Shown here: piece after piece, positions 45,005-54,314 of the stretch
How the letters are laid out: each line of letters begins with the position of its first letter
How positions within the stretch are numbered: the first letter of the stretch is position 1
Assembly (NCBI GenBank): GCA_016719885.1
Contig: JADJYF010000011.1
Coordinates: forward strand, 133,608-197,607
DNA from: Pseudomonadota bacterium
GTDB lineage: Bacteria > Pseudomonadota > Gammaproteobacteria > Ga0077536
Length of the DNA stretch: 64,000 nt
Direction: 5' to 3'
The notes under the pieces: model-generated
The model's input: only the letters and a program-made list of their open reading frames with translations
Databases searched by the model: none
Told to the model about the DNA's origin: nothing
Position numbers and translations under genes: made by a program

Positions 45005-45749
45005 TGCTGGTCTGGAAGTAGCGCGCGCGCTTCAAGCGCCACACCACGAAGAACACGGCGGTCAGCGCCGCGAGCGCGGCGAGCGGCGCCATCGTGCCGA
45101 CGCCGACGTAGCCGGTGCTGTCGGCGCGCAGGCGCTCGACGGTCAACAACAATGCCGCGCCCGCCATCCAGAAATAGGCGGTGCCGTAATCCTTTTGCAC
45201 CATGCGCTTCCAGTTCATCTCCATCGAGGCCATGGTCGCGCCGAGCCCCTGCATGCGCACGGTCCAGCGTGGCACGTCGCGACAATAGGCATCGAACTCG
45301 GCGCCGAACTTGTTACGCAGGTAATCCTCCTCGGCGGCGACAATGGCGTGGTAGGCGCCGAGATAAAACAGCCCGCCGAGCAGGTAGACCAGCGGATGGT
45401 TGTGGATCACGAACAGGCCGGCGAGGATCAGGAGGTTGCCGACGTACAACGGGTTGCGGCAGTGGGCGAACATGCCGCCGGTGACGAGCTTGTCGGCGTG
45501 GGGCTGCTTGTTGACGCCGCCGCGCTTGATGTATTCCAGGCCGATGACCGCCGCGCGCAGCGCCTGGCCGCCGGCGGCGATGGCGATGCCGAACACGTCC
45601 AGCCAGCGATCGAGCGCCACGTCGTGCGCGAAAGTCACCGGCGGCAGACCGAGCAGCAGCACCAGCATGAAGACGGTGAAGACCTTGTTGCGATGCTTGA
45701 ACAGCCAGCGGCCATAGCGCACCGCGAGGCTGGCGGAATCACTCGTCAC
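44997..45749 (-). CDS. Isoprenylcysteine carboxylmethyltransferase-family membrane methyltransferase (second)
   Basis: 250 residues, five or six hydrophobic helices. The SAM-binding region GGMFAHCRNPLYVGNLLILAG and the C-terminal AAEEDYLRNKFGAEFDAYCRDVPRW match the family. It is clearly a paralogue of the next gene downstream but longer, and it carries a cysteine in the RNPLY approach (HCRNP). GTG 45749 begins one base after the CmoA-like stop. The three genes therefore form one compact operon. Confidence 0.85.
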   Translation of the reverse strand: MTSDSASLAVRYGRWLFKHRNKVFTVFMLVLLLGLPPVTFAHDVALDRWLDVFGIAIAAGGQALRAAVIGLEYIKRGGVNKQPHADKLVTGGMFAHCRNPLYVGNLLILAGLFVIHNHPLVYLLGGLFYLGAYHAIVAAEEDYLRNKFGAEFDAYCRDVPRWTVRMQGLGATMASMEMNWKRMVQKDYGTAYFWMAGAALLLTVERLRADSTGYVGVGTMAPLAALAALTAVFFVVWRLKRARYFQTSNG

Positions 45750-45750
45750 G

Positions 45751-46524
45751 CTATTTCACCGCGATCATGCCGTTGAAGTTGTACCAGCGGAAGAATTCCT
45801 CCACCTGGTTGAAGCCCGCTTCGCGCAGCAGCGCCACGTTCTCTTCCGGGCGATAGGGAATGAGCACGTTCTCCAGCGCTTCGCGCTTGTTCGCGATCTC
45901 CGACTCCGAATAGCCGTTGCGGCGCTTCATGTCGTAGTAGTGGCGGATGAACAGGCGATTGAAGGTGCCGTTGTCGACGATGATCTTCTCGACCAGGATC
46001 AGCGCGGCCTGTTCGCGCATGCCCTCATAGATGCGACGAATGACGTTGGCGCGGTTCAAGGGCCGGATGAACTGCAGGGTCAGGAGGATGATCACCACCG
46101 AGGCGTCTTCCACCACGCGATCCTGTTGCAGATCGGCGGTGACGAAATCGATGTCGCGCTGGGCGCCGCGCGCCGTGAACTTGGTGCGCGCCTTGGCGAG
46201 CATTTCCGGTGCGTTGTCGACGCCGACGAAAGACACGTCGGGCGGCAGCACGGCATCGAGGTTGAGCAGGGTGGTGCCGGTCGAACAGCCGAGATCGTAC
46301 AGGCGGGTGCGCGGTACCGCGAAGTCGTTGGCCAGTTCGACCGTCAGGCGCTGGATCTCGTGGTACATCGGCACCGAGCGGCCGACCATGTCGTCGAACA
46401 CCGCGGCGGTCTTGCCATCGAACTGGAAGTCGACGCCGGCACTGGACGGGTCGACGAACACGCGGTCCTGTGGAAGGGCGTCGCTGGCCAGCTGCAGGCT
46501 GGGGGTTTTCGGTGTGTCGCTCAT
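45751..46524 (-). CDS. CmoA-like class I SAM-dependent enzyme (carboxy-SAM synthase family)
   Basis: 257 residues. The SAM motif I is YDLGCSTGTTLLNLD. Also present are FDDMVGRSVPMYHEIQRL, TLQFIRPLNRANVIRRIYEGM and RRNGYSESEIANKREALENVL. The arrangement follows E. coli CmoA closely, including the arginine of the KR-x-x-LENV segment that binds the carboxyl group in carboxy-SAM. CmoA converts SAM and prephenate to carboxy-SAM for tRNA wobble modification by CmoB. No CmoB is nearby; two membrane methyltransferases follow. ATG 46524 has a GGGGAG site. Confidence 0.78.
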   Translation of the reverse strand: MSDTPKTPSLQLASDALPQDRVFVDPSSAGVDFQFDGKTAAVFDDMVGRSVPMYHEIQRLTVELANDFAVPRTRLYDLGCSTGTTLLNLDAVLPPDVSFVGVDNAPEMLAKARTKFTARGAQRDIDFVTADLQQDRVVEDASVVIILLTLQFIRPLNRANVIRRIYEGMREQAALILVEKIIVDNGTFNRLFIRHYYDMKRRNGYSESEIANKREALENVLIPYRPEENVALLREAGFNQVEEFFRWYNFNGMIAVK

Positions 46525-46682
46525 GGTTCTCCCCGTGATGGTCGGCGCCGCGTGGCGCGGCAGGCCTGGCCTCATGGTGTAGGGCTGTCGCCAGGTCGGC
46601 GCGCGCCGGACTGCTCGGTCGGGCGCAATTATGCCTCAAGGTCGCAGCGATGGCGCGGCGCCGTGGACGCGACGGCCCGTGC

Positions 46683-46688
46683 CATAAT
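46683..46688 (+). promoter_or_regulatory. Candidate -10 element for the NTF2-like gene
   Basis: CATAAT with a GC-rich discriminator, 68 bases before the ATG at 46757. A second CATAAT on the minus strand (46628-46633) could serve the divergent CmoA-like operon. Confidence 0.3.
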
Positions 46689-46756
46689 CCGCCGGCAGTG
46701 GCCGCGCCGCAGGCGCCGCGGCGCGACCCATGGCCAGACTTCCGGGGAGGAACCGC

Positions 46757-47200
46757 ATGAGCAGTTTGGAACAAAGCCTCGACGCGTTGTTGGCGCGCGA
46801 AGCGATCCGCGACCTGCCGAATCGCTATTGCGATTGCGTATGGCGCCACGACAGCGCCGGCATCGCGCAACTGTTCGCGCAGGACGGCAGCTTCACCGCC
46901 ATCTCGGACAAGGGCGAGACCACCGTCACCGGTCGCGACAATCTGGCCAGCTTCTTTGCTGACGCGCTTGGTTTCAAACCCCGTCCCTACATCCACAATC
47001 ACGTCATCGATCACCAGGGCCCGCACAGCGCCAGTGGTCGCTGTTACCTCGACCTGCGTTGCGCCAGTCATGCCATGGGCTGGATCGGCGCCGGCTACTA
47101 CGACGACAACTACGTGAAGACCGCCGAGGGCTGGAAATTCCAGTCGCGTCGCTTCTACGCGGTGCGCATGGACGAGTGGCCCGAGAACTTCGAGCGCTGA
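46757..47200 (+). CDS. SnoaL/NTF2-like protein
   Basis: 147 residues. The N-terminal LLAREAIRDLPNRYCDCVWRHDSAGIAQLFAQDGSF pattern, in which an alpha-helical start leads to the cone sheet, and the C-terminal GWKFQSRRFYAVRMDEW are typical of SnoaL_4/ring-hydroxylating-beta-like proteins. A pocket histidine/aspartate pair may be in HNHVID. Members are isomerases, cyclases or ligand binders; no specific activity can be assigned. A strong GGGGAGG site fixes the start at 46757. Confidence 0.75.
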   Translation: MSSLEQSLDALLAREAIRDLPNRYCDCVWRHDSAGIAQLFAQDGSFTAISDKGETTVTGRDNLASFFADALGFKPRPYIHNHVIDHQGPHSASGRCYLDLRCASHAMGWIGAGYYDDNYVKTAEGWKFQSRRFYAVRMDEWPENFER

Positions 47201-47266
47201 GGGAGTTGCCGCGCGGCCCGCGCCGGGCTGCGCAAGCCTGTTCCACGGGGCGCGGTCAGCCGCACC

Positions 47267-47506
47267 TCATGCCGCGCGCGCCGCACGCAGCGCGCCGAGC
47301 AGCAGGCTGACGGCCGCGGCGTCCAGCAGGCCGCCGACCATGACCAGCGGCCAGGCGATGGAAGGCGCGCCGAGGGCCGGCAGGAGCGTCGGCTGGGTCA
47401 GGGCGAGCACTCCCGCCATCAACATCGTTGCTCCACTGGCGGACAGCGCCGCGGCGCCCAGCAGCACCTTGCGCGGCACCGCCGCGAACGGCGTCGAACG
47501 GGTCAC
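47267..47506 (-). CDS. Small hydrophobic membrane protein
   Basis: 79 residues with two predicted transmembrane helices (VLLGAAALSASGATMLMAGVLAL and WPLVMVGGLLDAAAVSLLLGAL, in parts). It begins with GTG overlapping the SPFH stop (GTGA), so it is probably translated with it. No family recognised; it may be a membrane partner of the SPFH protein. Confidence 0.5.
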   Translation of the reverse strand: MTRSTPFAAVPRKVLLGAAALSASGATMLMAGVLALTQPTLLPALGAPSIAWPLVMVGGLLDAAAVSLLLGALRAARAA

Positions 47507-48372
47507 GCGTGGTCCACCGACAGTACCGGTTGCGCTTCGCTGTCACCGACCAGCACGGTCATGAGATTGGTGACGAGCTTCACCTTGTCGGCCTCGCCGA
47601 GTTTGACCACGCCGTCGGCCTCCAGGCGTTCGACGGCGAGCTTCACCATGCCCACCGCACCTTCGACGATTTGCGTGCGCGCCGCCACCACCGCCACCGC
47701 CTGCTGACGACGCAGCATCGCGCCGGCGATCTCCGGCGCGTAGGCGAGATGGGATATGCGTGCTTCGAGGATCTCGAGGCCGGCCAGCGCGCAGTGGCTC
47801 TGGATGCTTTCGACCAACAGGCGCGCGACCGCGTCGAGATCGCTGCGCAGGCTGTCCGCGCCCTGCTCGTCGCCGTCGTACCAGCGCGCGCTCGCGACCT
47901 GGCGTACCGCCGATTCACTCTGCATGGTCACGTACGCGCGATAGTCCTCGACATCGAACACCGCGCGCGCGGTGTCATACACGCGCCACACGATGACCGC
48001 CGCCACTTCGATGGGATTGCCGGCACGATCGTTGACCTTGAGGGTCGGCGTGTTGAGGTTATGCGCGCGCAGTGAAATGGGGTGCTTGTTGTTGAAAGGG
48101 TTGACGTAGAAGAAGCCCGGTTCGCGCAGCGTGCCGGCGTAGTTGCCAAAGAAATTGAGCACCATGGCCTTGTTGGGCTCGAGCACCACGAAACCCTTCA
48201 AGGCGAATAGCAGCAGTGGCAGCAGGAACAGCAGCATGCCGTTCGGGCTGCCGTGGCCGCGTACGAGCGGCGCGATGAACCCTATCGCCACCCATCCGAC
48301 CATGGCGATCACCGCAATCAGTGCGAACCAGCCGGGCAGGCGGCGGGCAGGGCGTTCTTCGATGTCGGACAT
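47503..48372 (-). CDS. SPFH-domain (stomatin/prohibitin/flotillin/HflK-like) membrane protein
   Basis: 289 residues. Two N-terminal helices (WFALIAVIAMVGWVAIGFIAPLV, and GMLLFLLPLLLFALKGFVVL) lead into an SPFH domain: LEPNKAMVLNFFGNYAGTLREPGFFYVNPF, then KVNDRAGNPIEVAAVIVWRVYD. A helical region follows with the RRQQAVAVVAARTQIVEGAVGM segment. Such proteins form large membrane rings or microdomains, often regulating proteases. An AAGGAC site precedes the ATG. Confidence 0.87.
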   Translation of the reverse strand: MSDIEERPARRLPGWFALIAVIAMVGWVAIGFIAPLVRGHGSPNGMLLFLLPLLLFALKGFVVLEPNKAMVLNFFGNYAGTLREPGFFYVNPFNNKHPISLRAHNLNTPTLKVNDRAGNPIEVAAVIVWRVYDTARAVFDVEDYRAYVTMQSESAVRQVASARWYDGDEQGADSLRSDLDAVARLLVESIQSHCALAGLEILEARISHLAYAPEIAGAMLRRQQAVAVVAARTQIVEGAVGMVKLAVERLEADGVVKLGEADKVKLVTNLMTVLVGDSEAQPVLSVDHA

Positions 48373-48459
48373 GTCCTTATCCCCGTGATGCTGCGTTCTC
48401 GTGTCGGTCGTGGCGGCTGCGGCACCGGCAACCCGTGGCGCCGGCGCCGCTCAGCTCGC

Positions 48460-49461
48460 CTACTCGTCGATCATCACCACCAGCTTGCCGAGCGCCTTGC
48501 GCGCCGCGAGGTCGGCGATCGCCTGGCCGGCCTGGGCCAGCGGGTAACGGCCGGAAATGTGCGGCTTGATCTTGCCCTGGGTGTAGAAGTCCACCAGCTC
48601 GCGGTTGTTCTGCTGGCTGGCCTGCGGGTCGCGCTCGGTCCACGCGCCCCAGAAAATGCCGACGATGGCGCAGTTCTTGAGCAGCGCGAGGTTGAGCGGG
48701 ATGCGCGGAATGCCGGCCGGGAAGCCCACCACCAGGAAGCGCCCTTCCCAGGCGGTCGAGCGCAGCGCCGCCTCGGCGTAGTCGCCGCCCACCGCGTCGT
48801 ACACCACGTCTGCGCCGTTCGGGCCGCAGGCGTCCTTGAACAGCGCGGCCAGGGCCTTGGTGCCATCCTTGTCGAACGGCCCGGTCGGGTAGATCACGCC
48901 CGAGTCGGCGCCATGGGCCTTGGCCAGCGCGAGCTTCTCTTCACTGGAGACCGCCGCGATCACGCGCGCACCCATGGCCTTGCCGAGTTCCACCGCCGCG
49001 AGGCCGACACCGCCGGCGGCGCCCAACACCAGCAGCGTCTCGCCCGGCTTCAAGGTGCCGCGCTGCTTGAGCGCGTGATAGGACGTGCCATAGGTCAGGA
49101 TGAAGGTCGCCGCTTCGTCGAAGGGCATGCCGGGCGGCGCCTTGAAGACTTTCTCGGCCTTGATCACCACCTGCTCCGCCATGCCGCCGTGGCCAAGCAT
49201 GGCGATCACGCGATCGCCGACCTTGAGCGAGCTCACGCCTGCGCCGAGCTGGTCGATTTCGCCCGACACCTCGCCGCCGGGCGCGAACGGGCGCGCGGGG
49301 CGGAACTGGTACTTGTCCTCGATGATGAGGGTGTCGGGGTAATTGACGCCGCAGGCGCGCACCCGGATGCGCACTTCGCCCGCACCGGCGCTGGGCGAGG
49401 GCATATCACTCAAGACCAGGGTGGACGGGCCGCCGGGCGCGGTGCTGAGCATGGCTTTCAT
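48460..49461 (-). CDS. Zinc-independent MDR-family NADPH:quinone oxidoreductase
   Basis: 333 residues. The start GEVRIRVRACGVNYPDTLIIEDKYQFRPARPFAPGGEVSGE (in parts) and the NADPH-binding LLVLGAAGGVGLAAVELGKAMGARVIA are typical of QOR-type medium-chain reductases. The zinc ligands of alcohol dehydrogenases are absent. It reduces quinones or enoyl compounds. ATG 49461 has a GGAG site. Confidence 0.88.
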   Translation of the reverse strand: MKAMLSTAPGGPSTLVLSDMPSPSAGAGEVRIRVRACGVNYPDTLIIEDKYQFRPARPFAPGGEVSGEIDQLGAGVSSLKVGDRVIAMLGHGGMAEQVVIKAEKVFKAPPGMPFDEAATFILTYGTSYHALKQRGTLKPGETLLVLGAAGGVGLAAVELGKAMGARVIAAVSSEEKLALAKAHGADSGVIYPTGPFDKDGTKALAALFKDACGPNGADVVYDAVGGDYAEAALRSTAWEGRFLVVGFPAGIPRIPLNLALLKNCAIVGIFWGAWTERDPQASQQNNRELVDFYTQGKIKPHISGRYPLAQAGQAIADLAARKALGKLVVMIDE

Positions 49462-49649
49462 TCGGGATCTCCGTTGCTGCGAAACTTTCTTGCGTTGTGC
49501 CGTGCATGGTACGGCGGGCGTGGCCGTGGCCTGCATGGATCGAGGCCGGGCATCGGGTTAAGGTGCGCGCTGGTTCACCGAGCCGCGACACCGTCACGCA
49601 TGATGTCCGACAAGGGGAAATTCGCGCAAGCATAGGTCCGCGCCGCGCC

Positions 49650-50897
49650 ATGAACACGCAAGCCGAGAGTGTCGAGAGCAAGCCCGTGCCGTGGCGCGAC
49701 GATGCGCTGATCGTCGGCCTGGTGGCGGGCGCGCATCTGGTCAGCCATTTCTTTCAACTGGTGCTGGCGCCGCTGTTTCCCTGGATCAAGGCCGAGTTCG
49801 GCTGGAGCTATGCCGAGCTCGGCTTCATCCTGAGCGTAATGTTCGCGGTCTCCGGGATCGCGCAGGCGGCAGCGGGCTTCGTGGTCGACCGCTACGGGCC
49901 GCGCGCCACGCTGTGCGGTGGTCTCGCCTGCCTGGCCATCGGCGCGACGCTGTTCGGTATCAGTCACGGCTACTGGGGCTTCGTGGCGGGCGCGGTGTTC
50001 GCCGGCCTCGGCAACTCGGTGTTCCATCCGGTCGATTTCTGGTTCATCAATCACCGCGTGAGCGTGCCGCGCCTGGGCCCGGCCTATTCGGTGCACGGCC
50101 TGTCGGGCAGTCTCGGTTGGGCCTTCGCGCCGGTGTTCCTGGTGGGACTGGCGGCGCCTTTCGGCTGGCGCGCGGCGGTGCTCGGCGCGGCGCTGCTGCC
50201 GGTGCTGGTGATCGCACTGGTGTTCCTCTACCGCGAGGTGCTGGACGCGCCGGCCACCACCCACCAGGCGTCGACTGCGCACGCGCCGCCGTCGACGGAA
50301 TCGCCCTTGGCCTTCCTCAAGCTGCCGGTGATCTGGTTGTGCTTCGGTTTCTTTTTCTTCGTCGCCGCCGCGCTCGGCGGCGTGCAGAGCTTTTCACCCA
50401 CGGTGTTCATGCAGGGCTATGGTCTCGATCGCCACGCCGCCGCCATGAGCATCACCGTCTACATGCTGGCCAGCGCCGGCGGCATGCTGGCGGGCGGCTG
50501 GCTGGTGTCGCGCAGCCGCGCGCTGGAACGCAACATCACGATCGCGCTGGCCTTGTCGGTGTTGGCGGCCCTGGCGGTGGCCATGCAACTCGTGCCCGGC
50601 ACGCTGGCCATGGTCTTCATGGCGGTGATGGGTTTCGGCTCGGGCCTGTCCGGCCCGTCGCGCGACATGCTGATCCGCAGCGCCTCGCCACCCGGCGCGA
50701 CCGGCCGCGTGTACGGCGTGGTGTATTCGGGGCTCGATGCCGGCATTGCCGCCGGTCCCTTCGTGTTCGGCAAGATGCTCGACCACGGGCTCGCCGTCGA
50801 AGTGTTCTACGGCGTGGCCTTGTGCCTGTTCGGCGGGGTGGTGATTGCGTGGCGGGTGGCGCGCGAGACGGCGCGAAGTCGAGCCATGGCATCGTGA
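49650..50897 (+). CDS. MFS transporter (fosmidomycin-resistance-like)
   Basis: 415 residues, 12 helices. AHLVSHFFQLVLAPLFPWIKAEFGWSY resembles the first helices of Fsr-type exporters; VVDRYGPRATLCGG is the loop 2-3 motif, and GFGSGLSGPSRDMLIRSASP marks the C-terminal half. It probably exports a small hydrophobic or drug-like compound. It is divergent from the quinone oxidoreductase gene with a 188-base shared upstream region. ATG 49650 is the start that places the first helix normally. Confidence 0.85.
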   Translation: MNTQAESVESKPVPWRDDALIVGLVAGAHLVSHFFQLVLAPLFPWIKAEFGWSYAELGFILSVMFAVSGIAQAAAGFVVDRYGPRATLCGGLACLAIGATLFGISHGYWGFVAGAVFAGLGNSVFHPVDFWFINHRVSVPRLGPAYSVHGLSGSLGWAFAPVFLVGLAAPFGWRAAVLGAALLPVLVIALVFLYREVLDAPATTHQASTAHAPPSTESPLAFLKLPVIWLCFGFFFFVAAALGGVQSFSPTVFMQGYGLDRHAAAMSITVYMLASAGGMLAGGWLVSRSRALERNITIALALSVLAALAVAMQLVPGTLAMVFMAVMGFGSGLSGPSRDMLIRSASPPGATGRVYGVVYSGLDAGIAAGPFVFGKMLDHGLAVEVFYGVALCLFGGVVIAWRVARETARSRAMAS

Positions 50898-50924
50898 ATT
50901 CGAAATTGCCGGGAGGGGCAGGCA

Positions 50925-51961
<1,037 letters not shown>

Positions 51962-52024
51962 GGCGTCAGCCCCCAAGTCTAATGCAATGCGTCGGCGATG
52001 GGCATCGGGCCGGCACCGGCTCAC

Positions 52025-52882
52025 TCATTCGAAACGGGTGCCGGGATTGCGGATCCACACCGCGTTGGGGGCGAGGATGTCGATGTCGACCGGGTTGTTG
52101 AGGCCGGCATGTTCCTCGAACCAATGCTTGAGCGCGCTGCCGCCGACGATACGCGGCGAGGCGTTGGTGTTGCACGAGCGGTCGATGTGGCCGTGGATGG
52201 TGGAGCGCTCGCGACCGCACAGGATCTTGATGCGTTCGCGGTCCTTGCCGAACAGCCGCGAATAGCGCACCGGCACGTTGAAGAAACCCTTGTCCATGTA
52301 CATGTAGCCGACCAGGAAACGGTAGCTGGGGCGCGCCGAGGTATCGCTGCCCGCGCCGTGCGCGGCGCGCCCGGCATCGGCGCCGCGCCGCCCTGCCGTC
52401 ACCGGCACCTGGTGCAGCGGGGTCGGGTCGACCGCCTCGGGCAGGCCGCCGCCGGCCTTGTTCCACGGCGGGTCGAGGGCCTCGATGAGACTGTGCTGCA
52501 GGCCGGCGGCGAGGTTGACGCGGAAGCTGCCGTACAGCATCGAGCCCGGGTCCGGCATGGCGTACAGCGCCACCTGCTGGTCGAGCATCAGCATCGCCAC
52601 CACCCGTTCGCGATTGCGGGCGCGCACCGAGCGCGGCGGGCCGCCCTGCTCGTAGCCCTGCATGCGCAGGCCGAGGGCGCGCCCGGAGCGGCCGATGTAG
52701 AGCAGTTCCTGGTCGCTGACGAAGGCGTACAAGACGTTGGCCGCCGCCGCGTAGCGCCGCACCTCGATGCGCGGCTCGCCGTCGTCCAGCAGCCATTCGC
52801 CGGACAGTTCGAAGCCAATCTCCTCGAGTCGCGACAGCGAGGACTTGGGCGACGGCGCGTGCACTGGGTCACTGTTCTCCAT
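52025..52882 (-). CDS. GIY-YIG nuclease-family protein with unassigned C-terminal domain
   Basis: 285 residues. The N-terminal domain contains VLYAFVSDQELLYIGRSGRALGLRMQGYEQGG (in parts), a GIY-YIG pattern with the catalytic Arg near YIGRS. ALDPPWNKAG may hold the downstream asparagine/acidic site. The C-terminal 110 residues (YMDKGFFNVPVRYSRLFG, CNTNASPRIVGGSALKHWFEEH) look like a sequence-specific DNA-binding domain of restriction-type proteins. No methyltransferase is adjacent. It lies 63 bases upstream of the cyclase. Confidence 0.65.
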   Translation of the reverse strand: MENSDPVHAPSPKSSLSRLEEIGFELSGEWLLDDGEPRIEVRRYAAAANVLYAFVSDQELLYIGRSGRALGLRMQGYEQGGPPRSVRARNRERVVAMLMLDQQVALYAMPDPGSMLYGSFRVNLAAGLQHSLIEALDPPWNKAGGGLPEAVDPTPLHQVPVTAGRRGADAGRAAHGAGSDTSARPSYRFLVGYMYMDKGFFNVPVRYSRLFGKDRERIKILCGRERSTIHGHIDRSCNTNASPRIVGGSALKHWFEEHAGLNNPVDIDILAPNAVWIRNPGTRFE

Positions 52883-53006
52883 GTCCGCCGGGATTCTAGA
52901 GGATAAGCGCGAAGCGGCCCAAGGCACTGGCGCACAGCAATGGACACTGCCGCGGCCAGGGCTTAAGGTCGCGGGCCCGCCGCGTGACGCAGCCCGAACG
53001 CGGCCC

Positions 53007-54200
53007 ATGCTGCCTTCCACAGGACCGTATCCAAAGGTGCCATCCATCGTCTTCCTGCTCGGCGCGGCCAGCTTCGTGGTGGTGGCCGTGATGACCGTGA
53101 CCGGGCCGCTGCTGCCCCTGATTGCCCACGACTTCGGCACCAGCGTCGGCGCGGCCGGCATCGTGGTGAGCGCCTTCGCGGTGCCCTACGGCGCTTTCCA
53201 GGTGGTGTTCGGTCCGCTCGGCGACCGCGCCGGCAAGCTGCGCGTGATTGCCGGCGCCATGACCATATCGACGCTGTTCGTGCTGGCCTCGGGCCTGACC
53301 GGCAGCCTCGAATCACTGGCCGCCATGCGCTTCCTGTGCGGCACGGCGATGGCCGGCACGGTGCCCTTGGCGATGGCCTACATCGCCGACGAAGTGCCTT
53401 ATGAGCGGCGCCAGCTCGTCATCGGCCGCTTTCTCAATGGCCTGGTGCTGGGACAGATAGGTGGTGGCTGCCTGGGCGGACTGGTCGCCGAGTACATGGA
53501 GTGGCGCACGATTTTTCACCTGTTCGCCGCGTGCTGCGCGCTGGTGGCGGTGGCACTGTGGATGCGCGCCAGCCAGCAAGGCCCGCAGCCGGCCGCGCAG
53601 CAACGCTCGCCGCGCGAAGTGCTCGGCATCTACTGGTCGCTCATGCGCGGCGCCCACAGTCGCGCGGTGGTCATCACCGGCACGCTCGAAGGTGTGCTCA
53701 TTTTCGGCGTCGCGGCTTTCTACGGCGCTTACCTGCGCCATCGCTTCGAGCTGGGCTATGCCAGCATCGGCGCCATCCTGAGCATGTACGGCGTGGGCGG
53801 CATGGCCTATAGCGCCATGGTGCGGCCCTTGGTGGCGCGGCTCGGCGAGCGGCGCATGGTGGTGGCCGGCACCGCGCTGCTCGGCGTCTGTTACCTGGTG
53901 TTGCCGTGGCTGCCGCACTGGTGGCTGGCGCCGCCGGCGCTGTTCCTGGCCGGCTTCGGTTTCTACACCTTTCACAACACCATGCAGACCCAGGCCACGG
54001 AACTCGATCCGAACGCGCGCGGCACGGCGCTCGCGCTATGGGTGTTCATGATGTTCCTGGGGCAGGGCTTCGGCGTGATGCTGCTGGGCGCCGTGATCGA
54101 TCACGGCGGCTACGGCGCGGCCTTCAGCACCGCGGGCGTGGGGGTGATTGCGCTGGGGCTGTGGTTTCGTCGCAGACTGGAGAGGCGCGTCGCGGCTTAA
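53007..54200 (+). CDS. MFS drug/metabolite exporter (DHA type)
   Basis: 397 residues, 12 helices. LLGAASFVVVAVMTVTGPLLPLIAHDFG, then VVFGPLGDRAGKLRVI (loop 2-3) and RFLCGTAMAGTVPLAMAYIADE (motif C-like TM5 region) are typical of the YnfM/NepI-like group. The C-terminal half has FLAGFGFYTFHNTMQTQATEL. Divergent from the GIY-YIG gene. ATG 53007 is chosen because the first helix begins 14 residues later. Confidence 0.85.
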   Translation: MLPSTGPYPKVPSIVFLLGAASFVVVAVMTVTGPLLPLIAHDFGTSVGAAGIVVSAFAVPYGAFQVVFGPLGDRAGKLRVIAGAMTISTLFVLASGLTGSLESLAAMRFLCGTAMAGTVPLAMAYIADEVPYERRQLVIGRFLNGLVLGQIGGGCLGGLVAEYMEWRTIFHLFAACCALVAVALWMRASQQGPQPAAQQRSPREVLGIYWSLMRGAHSRAVVITGTLEGVLIFGVAAFYGAYLRHRFELGYASIGAILSMYGVGGMAYSAMVRPLVARLGERRMVVAGTALLGVCYLVLPWLPHWWLAPPALFLAGFGFYTFHNTMQTQATELDPNARGTALALWVFMMFLGQGFGVMLLGAVIDHGGYGAAFSTAGVGVIALGLWFRRRLERRVAA

Positions 54201-54207
54201 TCGTCGA

Positions 54208-54301
54208 ATGTCAGACTGAAGTCTGACCCACAAGGAAGGCGTTTTCATTGTGGGTCAGGCTTCAGCCTGACATCCGAATGTGCGAATGAATTCGCACCTA
54301 C
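54208..54301. repeat. REPIN, family B with compensated stem, plus a family-A unit
   Basis: Units at 54208-54231 (minus) and 54249-54272 (plus). The second unit has GTCAGGCT/AGCCTGAC, a base change on both arms that keeps the stem paired. A perfect reverse family-A unit follows at 54280-54301. The element lies between convergent genes. Confidence 0.85.
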
Positions 54302-54314
54302 ACGGACGTTGTCG

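Noticed and set aside
45751..46524. Naming the CmoA-like gene cmoA outright
   Set aside because: cmoB is absent and the operon partners are membrane methyltransferases, so the tRNA role is not established.
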